Notes: a model not told the origin generated them from the sequence alone. DNA of 64,000 nucleotides from Dipteris shenzhenensis (GCA_047967505.1 CM106539.1); one strand, 5' to 3'. Shown: positions 36,633 through 49,385, numbered from the stretch's first letter. Numbers and translations are program-made.

Positions 36633-37320
36633 TTGCATTTATATAGAGGTACATTTATTTTGCACATCATGTTAATTACCCCTCCCCCCCATGCTTCTCA
36701 TCCCCCCCAGTCACTTTATCATTGGCCACCAGATGAAGATGAAGAGGAAACACCATATATATATACTAACACCATAGAGAATGTGGATTACCAAGTCCCA
36801 CTAATAGATGTGGATTATAAAAGACAAAGGATCCCATAAGTGCTTATAGATGGAGGCTCAGGAGTGAACATCCTATCTGAGAATTTGTTCAAGAAGGTTG
36901 CAATGAACTTGCACCAGCTCCATTTCAGGTTAGAATGGATGACCAAAGAAGAATTCAACCACTTGGAATTCTTAGGGGTCAAGAGAAGCATTTTGGGACT
37001 AACATTCACATTGACATTTGTGGTATTGAGAATGGAAGAAAAAGATTGTGCATATTCCATGCTCTTGGGAAGACCATGGTTGAGAGATGCCAAAGTAAAA
37101 CAAGATTGGGGATTAGAAAGAATCACAATCAGTAAAGAAAAGAAGAAGTTCAAGATCAACCTCTCTTCAAAGAGAAGTTTTCCCAAACAAGCACAACCAC
37201 TACAAGCAGAAGGCATAAATATGATTGTAGAGTTTGATCCCAGTTTGATGAAGATGAAGGGGAGGTCTTTCATAGAAGAAATCCTATTGTGCTCCCCATC
37301 TTTGAAATTGATGTGATCAA
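36633..37320 (+). pseudogene. Ty3/gypsy aspartic protease region
   Basis: The frame through 36,633-37,316 is interrupted by one TAA at 36,837-36,839. Right after it comes VLIDGGSGVNILSENLFKKV, the retroviral-type aspartic protease active site (D-G/S-G-S-hydrophobic). In gypsy relatives a Gln is usual just before V-L-I-D-G, so CAA to TAA explains the stop. YSMLLGRPWLRDAKV near 37,055 matches the second conserved block (LLGRPWL). It precedes the RT in the normal order. Function, if it were intact, would be cleavage of the Gag-Pol precursor. Confidence 0.8.
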
Positions 37321-37743
37321 AATTATGGATCAATATACATACTCAAGTCAACTAGAAAATCTATCCAACTCATTACTAGCAACTATAGAGCAGAGTAGTG
37401 TCGGACCGCAGTGTCGGACCGCAATTGAAAGCAGAAACTATAAAAAACAAATCAAATTGCCTTAAAAGAGTAGCCACAAACATTTTGCACAAGCCATTCT
37501 TGAAGCTGAATGTCAGTTTGAAGAGCATATGAAAAGGAGTGCAAGGGTCAGATTGGATGACCTTGAAGAAATGAATCTTGGGGACCCTGACAACCCCAAG
37601 ACAGTATTGGTCACAGTACAAGCCTTCCACCACCATTCAAAATGGCACTCAAAGACTTATTGATAGAATACAAAGATATATTTACATGGAATTACATAGA
37701 CATGAAGGGGGTAGACCCAAAGTTTTGACAACACAGGATCAAC

Positions 37744-39030
37744 TTGAAAAAGGATGTTGTTCCAGTGGTGCAAAATAGATATATAATGAATCCAAATTAT
37801 GTAAAACAAGTGAAGGAAGAGATAGAAAAGTTGCTCAGAGTAGGATTCATCTATCCTCTCACACATGTTACATGGCTATCACCCATTGTAATTGTCCCCA
37901 AGAAGAATGGGAAACTCAAAATCTGTGTTGACTACAGAAAGCTCAATGCTGTCACCATTACTGATCCTTTTCCTCTACCATTTTGTGATTCTTTATTAGA
38001 TGTTATGGTAGGTCATGAGATTTACGGTTTTCTTGATGGATTCAGTGGTTACAACCAAATTAGGATGGCACTTGAGGAGAAAGACAAAACTACATTTGTT
38101 ACAGAATGGGGAGTATTTGCTTCCAATGTGATGACCTTTGGACTCAAGAATGCTCCACCAACATTTCAAAAATACATTCAGGAGGTATTTGATGACTATC
38201 TTTCAATTTTTATGAAGGTTTTTCTTGACGACTTTTTCAGGCTTTGGCAAAAAGATGGAGCACTTGCATCATTTGGCCTTATGCTTTGCAAAATGTAGGT
38301 TGGCTGGACTTAGCCTTAATCCTACCAAATGTGCATTTGCTGTTAGCAGAGGCATTCTCCTTGGACATATCATCTCTCCACAAGGTATGGAGATAGATCC
38401 CAACAAGGGATCTGCTATCCAAAAAGCCAAGCCACCCAAAAATATAAAGCAACTTCAGAGATTCATTGGTCAAATCAAGTGGCACTATAGATTTCTCAGA
38501 TATTTAGCTTATATATGTTATCCACTTACAAAACTGACAAGAGAAATGGAACCCTACATTTGGGGTGAACCACAAGAGTATGCCTTCAACATACTGAAGA
38601 AGATGCCAATGCTTTCTCCTATCCTCCAACCTCCAGATTGGACTCTCCCATTTGAAGTTTTTGTTGATGCTTCAGATACAATTGTGGGTGCAATCGTTAT
38701 GTAGCAAAAAATAGCTAAATGGTTCAAACTTGTGTATTATGCCAGTAGAATTTTGACAAAACATGAGAAAAACTATGCAGTCACAGAGATAGAAGCCCTA
38801 GGTATGATCTATGCACATTGCATAAGTTCAGACATTATTTGTTGGGTAATAAGGTCAACTTCCACGTGCATCATTAGGCACTTATTTACTTGGTCAACAA
38901 ATAGCAATTGATAGGCAGATTGGCCAGATGGATGCTCTTATTGTAAGAATTTGACTACAACATTGTACATAGACCTGAAAAGTAGCATGCCATTGCTGAT
39001 TATTTGAGCAAGCTGACATCAGGGGAAGCT
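37744..39030 (+). pseudogene. Ty3/gypsy reverse transcriptase and RNase H
   Basis: 37,744-38,298 encodes the RT fingers and palm: GFIYPLTHVTWLSPIVIVPK, KICVDYRKLNAVTITDPFPL, FLDGFSGYNQI and TFGLKNAPPTFQ, ending in FLDDFF, the catalytic F/Y-x-D-D box. A frameshift at about 38,230 moves the reading into 38,225-38,704: LNPTKCAFAVSRGILLGHII then the RNase H start FEVFVDASDTIVGAIV. RNase H continues through TAG 38,702-38,704, TAG 38,875-38,877, TAA 38,944-38,946 and TAG 38,983-38,985 to HAIADYLSKL. Most of these stops stand where family members have Gln. The element would copy its RNA into DNA, but this copy is dead. Confidence 0.9.
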
Positions 39031-39329
39031 TCAATAGGTATACCTAATTACCTGATGCAGGCATTATCATGGTAAGAATTAAGGAACCCCCAAACTGGTA
39101 TGATAACATGCTCTTTTTTCTTATTGATGGATTGATTCCTGAAACATTAACTAGGGATAAAAGGAAAAAAACTTGTTTTATGAAGCAGGCCATTTTTGGT
39201 TAGGGGAATTGACCAAGTCATTAGAAGATGTGTGCAAGATCATGAACAAAAGGCTGTCCTGGCATAAGCTGATGGAGGAGTAGTAGGAGGACATTTCTCT
39301 GGAGACATTACAAGTAAGAAAATCTTGCA

Positions 39330-40225
39330 AGCTAGTTTATGGTGCCTATTGTGTTAAAATATGCTCACAATTATGCAAAGGCATGTTTACCATGCCAGAG
39401 GTATGATAGGCCACTTGATACTAATAGAATGCCTCATCGACCCATTCTCCCTTTGGACTATTCCAAAAGCGGGGGCTAGATTTTATTGGTCCTATCAAAC
39501 CACTAGCAAAATTTATAGCCAATATATTTTGGTGCAACTGATTATTGCACAAAGTGGGTTGAGGTTGTAGCCCTTAAGACATGCAAAGCCAAAACTATGG
39601 CACACTTTCTTTACCACAATATTGTGACTAGATTTGGAGCACCTATTGAAATAGTATCAGACAGATGTATCCACTTCATCAACAAAGCAATTAGAAAGAT
39701 GACAAGGATGCACATGATGTTGCACAAAAAATCCACAACATAGCATTTGGATTTAGTTTTATGGGCCCTCAAAATAACTCACAAGGTTGTAACTGGCCTC
39801 ACACCATTCAGATTAGTGTATGGATGTGAAGTAGTGGTGCCAATGGAATTTATTGTAGGCAGCTTGAGAGTTGCAATTGATAATAAGCTATCACCAAAGT
39901 AATCCATTAATTCTAGATTGTAGCAACTTCTACAATTAGATGAAGATAGACTAAGCAGTTCCCACACTGCTAACATCATTCAAAAAAGAAGAGCTGCTTG
40001 GATCAATAGAAATATCAAGTACAAGCTATTCAAGAAAGGTGACTTAGTTTTGATGTTCAATACAAAGTTGGGTAAAATGCCAGGAAAGTTCAAGCTAAGG
40101 TATGATGGACCATTCAAAGTACTAGAAGTATTTGCTGACCTTCATGGCAATGCTTTTGAAAAGCCAGTAAATGGTTTTAGATTAAAACCTACATTGGACC
40201 TAACCCAACCTAGGCCAAGATCAAT
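39330..40225 (+). pseudogene. Ty3/gypsy integrase remnant
   Basis: The CLPCQRYDRP part of the HHCC zinc finger is at about 39,389-39,418. GLDFIGPIKPLAKF near 39,475 holds the first catalytic Asp, and FGAPIEIVSDRCIHFI near 39,634-39,684 the second. The segment with the catalytic Glu is missing, apparently deleted at about 39,700-39,740, after which VLWALKITHKVVTGLTPFRL resumes. GKMPGKFKLRYDGPFKVLEV near 40,069-40,128 is the C-terminal DNA-binding (GPY/F-type) module. Frames change several times. Confidence 0.8.
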
Positions 40226-40779
40226 ACAATATCTATGCAGATGTCTACTAAATTCAATCAAGAAAATGTTTTTGTATCAGTCATTCAGGTTGACCGTTGA
40301 AGACTTTAAAAACAAGAGATTCTGATATAACTTTGATGCCACTCAAGACAATAGGCTTCAAGGATATGAAGGATGATGACTCAAACATCTCGAATCACTA
40401 TCTATAGCAAATCCCTCCATGGATTGCAACTAATTTCAACATTTTCTACTATGATCCTACCACAATCAAAAGGAGTACATAAGGCAACGCTACATGGAGC
40501 AGCTTCACTTTAGCTCTTACCATCCAGCTCAAGGCACGTAGATGTAGGCATGCAGAAAGAGTTTGGTCCGCCCAAGACACAAAAAAATTACTTCATTGCC
40601 AATGTTGAGGATGTAGGCAGATGACAACAACTTGTATGGTACTTGGAACGATTGCAAGTGCTAGTCAAGACCAACACCATGAGCCGCGAATCTTATGCAA
40701 CACTTCGTGTAGCAGACAAAGGTACAAAAATCTTATGGGCAAATCTTCTTCACTCCTGGCTAATGAGTGAGATTGCAAG

Positions 40780-42234
40780 GAAGGATTTAAAAAGTATGCT
40801 CATCAAGTAGGCCAGAAGCGCCTTGAGGTAATTGTGCAGTATCGGGAAGAAAGAACAAAACACATCCATGATAATCCAAATGATGATTTTGCAAAGGGGA
40901 AGCAACAAGTCCTTCAAGATCTTGAAGCTGCACACTACACCAAGGAAGAAGCCACAATGGCCATGTATGGTCAGTCATTGGCAGAGAAACTTTGGGATAT
41001 GCCTCTCACTAGTGTTGAGCTTTTGGCTAGACTATCCGACACCAAGCCAGCAAAGAAAATCAAATTAAATCCGAAGGCCAAGTCGATGTTTTCGAATCAG
41101 GAGAAATGGCAACAACCCAAGGAGGATCTACCTTGTTTTTTGCTAACATCCTCTCGAAGAAGCTCGCTCGAAGCACTCTCCCTATCCGAAAGCTGACGGA
41201 ATTGCAAAAGACAACTCCACACATCAATCTAACCACAAGCAAAGGTGCAAAGGTATCGACCATGGAGGCAGAACATGCACTATAGGTATTGCAGACATTC
41301 CATGAGCAGCAAAGAGAAGGGCAGGTGCAACTTCACAAACAAATCATGGAATTGAAGCAGGACAGACAGGTTGTACATGATTACATCATTCAGCAAGTAA
41401 ACTACCCAAGAACAACTCGAAGAGACCAAAATCAAACTTGCAGCAGTGAATCAGGAATATGCCCAATTCAAGGAAATGTAGGATAGGCAGATTTCCAAGC
41501 TTAGAGGCAAATTCATGGTGCGGAAAGAATGTTTACCAACAGTCACAACCTAGTTAGAAGAAATGAAATCGGAGTTTTTCCTCCAGTTGGAGAGACTGTC
41601 TGCATCACATATGGACCTGCAGATTGAGGACACCATTCTTAAAGAAAGAGTTCATGCACTCGAAGGGGTAGAGCAATCTCTGAAGAAGATGGCTGAAGAA
41701 ATCGATGGAGTTTTTCTCAATTCAATGAGCCTTAAAGATGTGAAGCGACAATTAGCCGAAACCTCCCAGGGCCTGTGGTATAATTTGAAATAGAGATCAT
41801 ATGTGATTGCTAAATGGCCTTATGAAGCGTTTGCTTCAGCTGCTTATAGGTACGACATTATGGCGAGTGAGATGGAACTGCTAAAGTCAAAGGCTCATAG
41901 TTCAGGAACAAAGATGATGCAGATTGAGGAGGCCACAGCCCCAGATGTATTTGAGGAAGAGTTGTTAAACTCTAAAGTGGCCCTCTTGTACTCTATGCCT
42001 ACCAAGGAAGACACAAAACACAGCAGCCTAACAGTTGCCATGAAGCAGCACAAAGCTGCCATAGGAAAGCCCAGTTATGATGTGCAGACAAAAGCTCTGC
42101 TAAAGGTTGAACCCACTAAACAAACTGTCGAAAAAAAACAATTGAAAGTGCAGCATGACAAGGAATGGATAGACCCCCAGCTTGCCAAGAAAGGAGGGAT
42201 TGACATCAATTGTACACAAACCATCAATGTATAA
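40780..42234 (+). pseudogene. Extra coiled-coil ORF downstream of gypsy pol
   Basis: A Glu/Lys/Gln-rich protein of about 450 residues can be followed from about 40,790 (KKYAHQVGQKRLEVIVQYRE) through a frame change at about 41,090 into MATTQGGSTLFFANILSKKL (ATG at 41,105), a TAG at 41,283-41,285, QTFHEQQREGQVQLHKQIME, and then 41,563-41,793 and 41,803-42,234. Heptad-like spacing around EEMKSEFFLQLERLSASHMD and the next segment suggests coiled coils. It has the same strand as pol and no gene in between, so it may be an additional ORF of the kind some plant Ty3 lineages carry between pol and the 3' LTR. No family recognised. The 3' LTR was not delimited. Confidence 0.5.
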
Positions 42235-43930
42235 TTGATGGAATATTTCCAATAAAGGGTCCGTGTCCCCAATTTTTGGAAAAAGCCTCTCCACCGAGGA
42301 GTGCAATTGTTGAGGCCCACCTCTCACCCATGTGGCCATCACTTTGGGGAGTAACAGCACAGTCTAGAGTAGTGGCCTTGTCTAGTGAGTAATGCTTAGA
42401 AATCCGACTGTTGTCGGAATACTATCAGAATATGTTATAAGCACCATGTCGTCTCCTTTTTAGAGAGAGTTGTATGTTGTAAGCTGGGAATACAAACTAG
42501 TTGCAAGCATTTGTCTTTTTAAAGCATTGTTTCGTCTCTTTGAATGCGCATATCTGATTTGTCTCTTTCTGACTTTTGTCAGACGTGAATCCGACTCTGG
42601 TAGTTCCGTTACCAAAAGTGGATGTGTGTTGGCATTTTTCTCCCTTTTGAAGACAACAGTAACAAATACTGACCTAGTTTGCAGCATTTTGAGTAAGCAT
42701 CTGCTAAATATCATGCCGATTCAACATCCTCATTTATACTTCCAAAACAACAGTCAAAGATATTTGCGTTGCTCAAACACACTCGAATTTTAATCTCATT
42801 CGCACCATACCTTACATAGAGCTCAATACCAGCTTTCAAGTCATCTAGACACACTTTTGAAGTGTGGTTGCCCAAAGTCCTTTAACCAATAGCCTAACAT
42901 GCCATGAAATGTGTGCATGTTGTTTCAACCCAGGGTAAGATCAAATGTTCCCATTAGTTTCATTGTAGTAGCAGATTAGATGAATATTTACATTAGGCGT
43001 TTGAAGAAGAAACCACCCGCAACGATTTCTGGCTCCAGCATAGTTGTGTAGAGATTTGAATGGGGCTCGGATTGTGGAGGGACGAAGCTTCACATTTTGA
43101 ACATTCATATAATTTCATCATCGTCACTGGATTTTAATAAACGCACGCTGCCTCGCTTCGCTGGATCAAGGACAACATCTCTTGTATCGTCGCTGTGCAT
43201 ATTTTCAATCAAAAATTAAACGAGGGGGCTTCTTTGTCATAAACATTCTTGCATTACTTTTTTTGTGTGCCACATAAAGTTGAATTCTACGCAGGACCTG
43301 TTCGAAAAAAGGAGCAAGCTAGAGACATAGCACCACCTGCGTAGTCCAGAGTGCTTTAAACTGGCGCTTATCTTTTATTTCATTTTGTCAATATAAGTGG
43401 TCGTTCTTTGTCCATGCCAACATAGGTCCTCTGTCTCTGTTTAATTCCTATGCTACATATTTTCACGAGCATTTTAGCATCTCGTTTAGTTGTTATTCTG
43501 GTCAACAAATAATGTGTAGGTTCAGGCCCTTCAGTATTTTGTCGATCCGTCAAAAATGTATGTGTCAGAGAATTATGTGCACCCATCTATGAACGCGAAA
43601 TTCCCACAACCTCCTTGACCTCTAAAATATTTGTATCTGCCTGTGAAAGTGAATTTCCCGCAATCTCCTTGACTTCTTCATCAATGGCTCTACTTTCCTT
43701 CCTCTTTTCGAATATATGTTCTGCATCTCCCTTCTACATCGTTGTTTCAGATTTTTGTTCTGTTGTAGAGCTCTCTTTTGTTGCATATTCCCTATGATTG
43801 ATCTGCTCTGGCTTTTTGCCTCCTTCCAGATCTATTTTCTAGATCTCTCTTTGTATTTCCAGAAGTGGTGATTAGTTTGGCGCGACCATCTCGATCCACT
43901 TGTTTCAGGTCCTTAACGGGCATTTGTAAT
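42235..43930. other. No recognisable gene
   Basis: Probably the end of the gypsy element followed by the upstream part of the Helitron RPA-like gene. Frames are short and without motifs. Confidence 0.3.
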
Positions 43931-44234
43931 TGCTAATCCGTGCCCCCAACTCCTTAACTACATTTGATGGACTGCAATGTCCTGCCGCCAACACATTACT
44001 TTCAATGTGGCTCTCATATAACTCTCGTTTCCAACTCCAAGGACATATCGAAGCCATTTAAACAGATCACATGACAAGCTAAGAATTTCACCATAAAGTT
44101 TGAAATGCGTACTCAACGCAACATGCCCAGCACTAATTCTAAGCACCACATGTAACTCTCGGCCCGGGCTCAAAGTATTTAAGATTTTCTTCGTGATCAC
44201 ACCTACATGATACCAACGTAGCAACTCCCTGAAA

Positions 44235-44759
44235 CCCCTTCCTCCTGGTCGTAGTTGCAGGCACCGCAGTCGTGAAGGAGGAAACCATCGTGCACGACAA
44301 TCTATTGTCAGAAAACGTGCCTCCCAGTGTCCATCCACCGTGCAAAGCCCTTGTTCCCAACATCGCAAAGCCTACCAACTCGAACTCATTGCTCGTAGTG
44401 AAGGTCAGCACCCTTTCTGAGTATATTGAGCTAGATTGTATGCATGCGTTCCCGTTTATGTATATGCACAGCTATAAGCTCTAACGGTCACCCCTGTTTG
44501 TGGACAGGTCAATGGTGTTTTGCAATTCACTGAGCTGAACGGCCCTCTCGTTGAGTTCCAATATGGCAAGTGCTCAGGCTCCCGTGTGAGCCTTGACCTT
44601 GCAAAACCATTCTGCTACTCATGCGCGAGTGCACAAGACATCTTCACACTTGCCTCGCTGAAGGGCCAGATTTTGCTGTGCGACGGTTCTAAGGTTGACG
44701 TCAAGCTTCGTGGTTCCATTGCCGAAGACATTTCAGGCCTGTACCGATCATTCATGTAG
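44235..44759 (+). pseudogene. RPA1/OB-fold-like accessory gene remnant of a Helitron, copy 2
   Basis: The exon 44,508-44,759 follows GTGGACAG and encodes VNGVLQFTELNGPLVEFQYG, then KPFCYSC, ASLKGQILLCDGSKVDVKLR and GSIAEDISGL. It is plainly homologous to the exon at 19,436-19,792, with the intron at the same codon. The first ribbon Cys is Tyr here (YGKC instead of CSVC) and the C-terminal strand is lost to an early stop. DGSKVDVKLRGSIAEDI resembles the OB-fold strand pattern of RPA-type domains (DGTG-hydrophobic-T-FG). The preceding exon probably ends at about 44,402 (NSLLVVK, then GTCAGC). It is followed on the same strand by Helitron Rep sequence, the usual company of plant Helitron RPA genes. 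Confidence 0.5.
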
Positions 44760-45178
44760 CACCATAGTTGTAGCATGGTCGCGACATGAAATCTGCTAAT
44801 GGATCGTCGTCCTTCGGGACAATTCACAATCAATAGCTCCAAGTTCTCGTCACTGCGTTTGTGCATGACGCATAGGCGCTCTTTGAAGTCGTCATGTCCT
44901 TAATATATGTAAACCTGTGCTCAGCCTTTGTACATATTGCTTGCTGAGCTGGTGCAAGCTTGTACATACATTGGGGAGGAAATAAAACGTCTTGCATCGC
45001 ATGGTTATGGCGTGGCTTTCAAAGCATTGTCATATTTTTGCCTTCTTTTTTCCTCAACATATAGTCCCGCCTCACTTCAGATTGTTCTTACGTGTCGTGC
45101 ACCCAGAGTTCGCCTACCTTTTCAGCTAGGCCCATGGAGAATGTCAACAAGGTATTGATACATGGATGCATCGAGCCA

Positions 45179-45292
45179 ACCTTCGACAATCTCATTGTCG
45201 ATGGAACGCACATGATATGCAAACCAAAAACAAAACCTTCGACAATCTCGTTGTCGATGGAACCCACATGATATGCAAACCAAAAACAACAG
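45179..45292. repeat. 57-bp tandem duplication with a small palindrome
   Basis: CCTTCGACAATCTCRTTGTC through GATATGCAAACCAAAAACAA is present twice in direct succession with few differences. The short TTCGACAATCT/TTGTCGA inverted repeat makes each copy foldable. Confidence 0.75.
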
Positions 45293-45424
45293 ACGTACTA
45301 AAATGTGTTGTAGCCCTCAATGGGAAACATTCGTACAAACATTTGCTAAGGATCTTACACAATCACATCTCCACAACACCTTGCGAAGATACATCACCTA
45401 GGGCAATGCCGTAGCACGAGTAAA

Positions 45425-48400
45425 ATGATATACCAACGAAAGACGAAGTTATGTACTTACTGCAAGGGTCCTCCACATCAAGATGTCTTGTCCATGGTTG
45501 CTTGCTATGGTTGTCTAATGCACTTAGAATGTCTTTCACTCTTGTCCTACACAATGGCGAATCAGTCATACAACGGATTGCCATCAGCAATGGCCATTGT
45601 TTTGCAAAACACGAAATACTAATGAATGATTGGGCGTGCCTCGCATTCGTTGCCCCGCTGTATGCGGACTGGGGGAAAAGAGCCTACACTCACTGGTCCA
45701 TAGAAATTGACTTACCCTTGCAAACTCTTGTGTGTAGCCTGCCTCAAATTCCTGCAAGCAAGGTAGCTTTGGTATTTAATGAGCAAGAGAACAACTGCCA
45801 ATACACCATATCTAGCATTTGCAACAAGATCTATAAGATCAAGTCTACATGGGCCAACAATTCAATGCCTGGAATGGTTCTGAAAATGCACAGAGCCCCC
45901 CCACAGGGTGCTCCCTTCAGTCAAAGTCACAAGTGGTAGATCAACACACCATAGATGTCGAGTTAGGGCATATGCCAAGGAAACACAAAAGAGCTAGTAG
46001 AAGCCCCCAACAAACGTACAACAACATCATCCAAGACACACACAGCTATCCTTGCACAAATTGCGGGACCCAAAGCTCCCTATCCAGTTCGCAGGTGCTT
46101 TACAATTGCTGGAGAATGCACACGTGGAACTCGCAAGCACATAACCATGCATTTGCACCCTATGCTTGAAAGATTTGTGAAAGAATAAGACGCCGACTTT
46201 TTATTCGGGTAACATGACAATCCAACCTCGAACGCTACATGTGTCATGTCTCAATGGGGTTGAGGAAAGGATCGTGGCTATAAGGCTACCCTTTGCATAG
46301 ATTCGAGAGCTATCCTATGAGGGCCAATATGGGTTGTATGGAAGTGTTGTGAACGTTATTGTAGACACACTGATAGAGCTCAACAAGTGATGCCAAGGTT
46401 CCTACCGAACAACGCAACTGTGCTAGTTGCGATTAAGTGGAGGTTGCAATACACACACAACTACATGAGTGGCCTCATACGGTTGGCAAAGACCATGCAT
46501 GCAATGCACAAACTCATACAAACACCATTATATTGAGAAAGCGGAGTGAAGATAAATCCAGTTTGGATGGAGCATATTGAGAGCATCCAAACTGACGTGC
46601 GAGCTTCTGAAAGTGCGCCAACCACCGAAGAGGAACCCTACCAAGAGAACATCGTGGAGACAGACACTCTTGTACATGGCATATATACAGCACAACAAGT
46701 AGTCAACTTGCAGGACAAACCAATAGTTGTTGCCCCATCAGAAGGGTTCTCTCCACTTAGCATTTTCAAAGACAAACAATATGCCTAGATTATTTTATGG
46801 CCATGTGCATTCTTATAATTTCCCAGAGCATACAAGCTACCTAAGGATTGTGAAGTGGCAGTTGACGAACCAAAACAAATGCTTCGAAACTTGCATAGAA
46901 AATCTTTTCTTCAAGACAATGAAGGTTCTCGTACGCCAGGTCCACATGGGTCAGAGTGCGACAGGGGTAGCTTAGAGGTAGAACTTTACAAGCCAGAGAT
47001 GCACTTGCTGACAAAAACATAAAAAAATTACTCCATTCTAATATTGGCTACTGTGACTTCACATGCCTTCGCACCTCGGCAAATTACAAGCAACACTTGA
47101 ATAAAAATTTGTTCGGGATGTTACGGTAGCTTGGCCCACCCACTTTCTTCATCACTTTATCGGCTGCGGAACGATTATGGACCCCCCCCTCCTGCAATAG
47201 CTTGCTGACTTGCAACAGCTTGAGCTTCAACAACTGAATAAGAATGGCATATGCAACATGATACGAAACGACGCCGTCACTACAGCTAGATACTACGTTC
47301 AAAAATTCAAGGTCCTTAAGAATTCGCTCAAGAAAGACCACTTCATTCTAGGTGCAGTCACCACTGACTTATTTTTTGTATAACAGAGTTTCAGAATAGA
47401 GGCAGCCAACACGACCATGGTCTTCTATGGTACGAGAGTGCCTCGGTTTTTGGCCGTGCAAAAAATGAGGAGGTCGCACCATATATTGACAAATACATCA
47501 CAACAGATCTCTTGCTATTTGATCTCTCGGAGAAAGAAATCCAAACACACAAGCATACTAAGACATGCAAACAACAGGGTAAATCTTGCAGGTTCGGCTT
47601 CCCTAGGCCAACGATGATTGAAACAATGATTTTGTACCCTCTTCCTCAGGATAGTGAAATGAAGTTAGCCAAATCAAACATGAAGAAGATTAGCAACCTA
47701 ATGCTGGAGGAAGGCTTGCTGCAACTCAATTTCGAGATGTTCCTGCAAAAGCTTGGATTCTCATACGATGACTACATCTATGCGCTAAGGAGCAAAATCT
47801 ACCAACCAACAATTCTGCTCAAGCGACAACCAAAGGATTTCTTCACGAACAATTTCAACCCAATGATATCCAAACTCTGGTGTGCAAATGCTGATATACA
47901 ATTTGTCTTGAATCCCCATGCAACGGCATCTTATTGCACATCATACATGATGAAAATAGACAAGGAGACCACACCAGCAGTGAAGAGCGCACTCGCGGCA
48001 AGCATGGCTTGTGACTCACCCGCAAACGAACGCATAGGAAATGTAGGGAACACAATACTAAACACACAACACATAAGCTCGCAACAAGCTGCATACCTTT
48101 GCTTGTCACTCCCTCTAACAAGTGTCACCAGGGAGTTCTACTAGATCAACACGAGCCCACCCAAGGAGAGGACACTCCTTAAGAGGCGCACCCAGCTACA
48201 TGTAATTGACCCTTCTAGCACATACATTTTCTTCAACGACATTATCAAAAAGTATACGAACCGTGCCCTAAGGTACTTGGACATTTGCCTCGCTACTTAT
48301 GCCAGTAAGCACATAATACCAACAACACAAAATCAACCAAGTAAGAGAGGCAAAATTATATGCTTCAACAACTACAACAAGACCAAAGATCTCGAGAATC

Positions 48401-48693
48401 ACTACAGAGAGCTATGCCTGCTATACCTTCCTTTCCTTCGCGGCAGCAAGCATGCATTATCGGATGATTTTTCAACACGGCACGACATGTACCACTCGAA
48501 TGAAGATGTGATTGACAACAAGCACTCTCAATTTGACAAAAGCTCAGCATACAAATCGTTGGGCAACAAGGTAAAGCCATCAATGTCTACAACAAGCACC
48601 AACGCTTCAAGTCAAAACTGCACGGGCAAGGAAAAATTTGACCTGGGATTGGAAATAAACCTACACAAGACAAAGGCAATGCAGCGCGAGTAG
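45425..48693 (+). pseudogene. Helitron Rep/helicase gene, Rep part only
   Basis: Plus strand, many frames. About 46,200-46,480 reads as an N-terminal domain of Helitron proteins (EERIVAIRLPFA, GLYGSVVNVIVD, then NATVLVAIKWRLQYTHNY). 46,546-46,788 continues with VDT-HG and IVVAPSEGFSPLSIFKD. At 47,106-47,167 LGPPTFFITLSAAERLW is a strong Helitron signature, with TAG 47,127-47,129 in place of the usual Gln. 47,407-48,144 is one open frame: HDHGLLWY (the HUH metal-binding motif, 47,410-47,418), HKHTKTC and CRFGFPRP, NADIQFVLNPHATASYCTSY with MMK (the two catalytic Tyr, about 47,930-47,955), then the conserved tail. 48,146-48,693 continues to HYRELCLLYLPF. The Pif1-type helicase should follow but is absent, because CACTA sequence begins at about 48,700. 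Confidence 0.85.
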
Positions 48694-48724
48694 CGACACC
48701 TCTTGCACACAACAAGACAAAGCA

Positions 48725-49060
48725 CCCATAGACGTGCACACACACGCGTTTACTGAACTAAATAAAAAACTTACGGGCACATCTATTTGTGCATTTATTT
48801 CTACGTCTGGAGACCCGCATCTAACAGTACTAGTGCATCTATATAGCAGACACACGCGCATTTAGACGCTTAAATAGGTGCTTTACTTAAAAATTTAAAA
48901 AATAGACAGACACATCGTTAAACCCATGTATAGACACGTTTTCAAACAATATTATAAACGTGTTTATAGATGCACAAATAAACACTTCTCGAACAGACAG
49001 ACGCGTATATAGATGCGTTTATAGACGCACTGATAGACGCACTTTATAATATTTTTTTTT
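48725..49060. repeat. Left subterminal repeats of the outer CACTA element
   Basis: Words such as CATAGACGTGC, TATAGACACGT, TTATAGATGCAC, GACGCGTATATAGATGCG and TTATAGACGCACTGATAGACGC recur in both orientations. They are variants of the palindrome found perfectly at 50,991-51,006 (CGCGTCTATAGACGCG). In En/Spm elements subterminal repeats bind the accessory protein TNPA. A similar role here is inferred from position only. Confidence 0.7.
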
Positions 49061-49236
49061 AAATTTACAGAATGCTGTGTATGTTGTGTATGCTATATAG
49101 TTACAAGAATCCCATTTCCACATTGTGTAATTCAATTCTTACAGCCAACCGCATTTTAATTACAATTCCAAATAAAACATTACAACTCCAAAACGCAATA
49201 AAATTGAAAGCTCAAAAAGTGCTTGTATGTACATAT

Positions 49237-49385
49237 AGCACGAAGCTAAGCCACGTCATGTGGCTTCAAGTACAAAAAATAAGGAAGCTAAGCCACATCA
49301 TGTGGCTTCAAGTACGAAAAATAAGAAGAGTGTATATACAAGAGGCACAAAGCCAAGCCAGTGGCATTAAGTACAAAAAAGAGTA
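49237..49385. repeat. Tandem repeats with AAGCCACGTCATGTGGCTT palindrome
   Basis: A unit of about 41 bp with AAGCCACRTCATGTGGCTTC and AAGTACAAAAAATAAG occurs twice and a third time in decayed form. It lies at the 3' side of the minus-strand accessory gene. Confidence 0.65.

Noticed and set aside
43958-44411. Minus-strand frames opposite the RPA-like exons
   Set aside because: They mirror the coding sequence on the plus strand and have no motif of their own.
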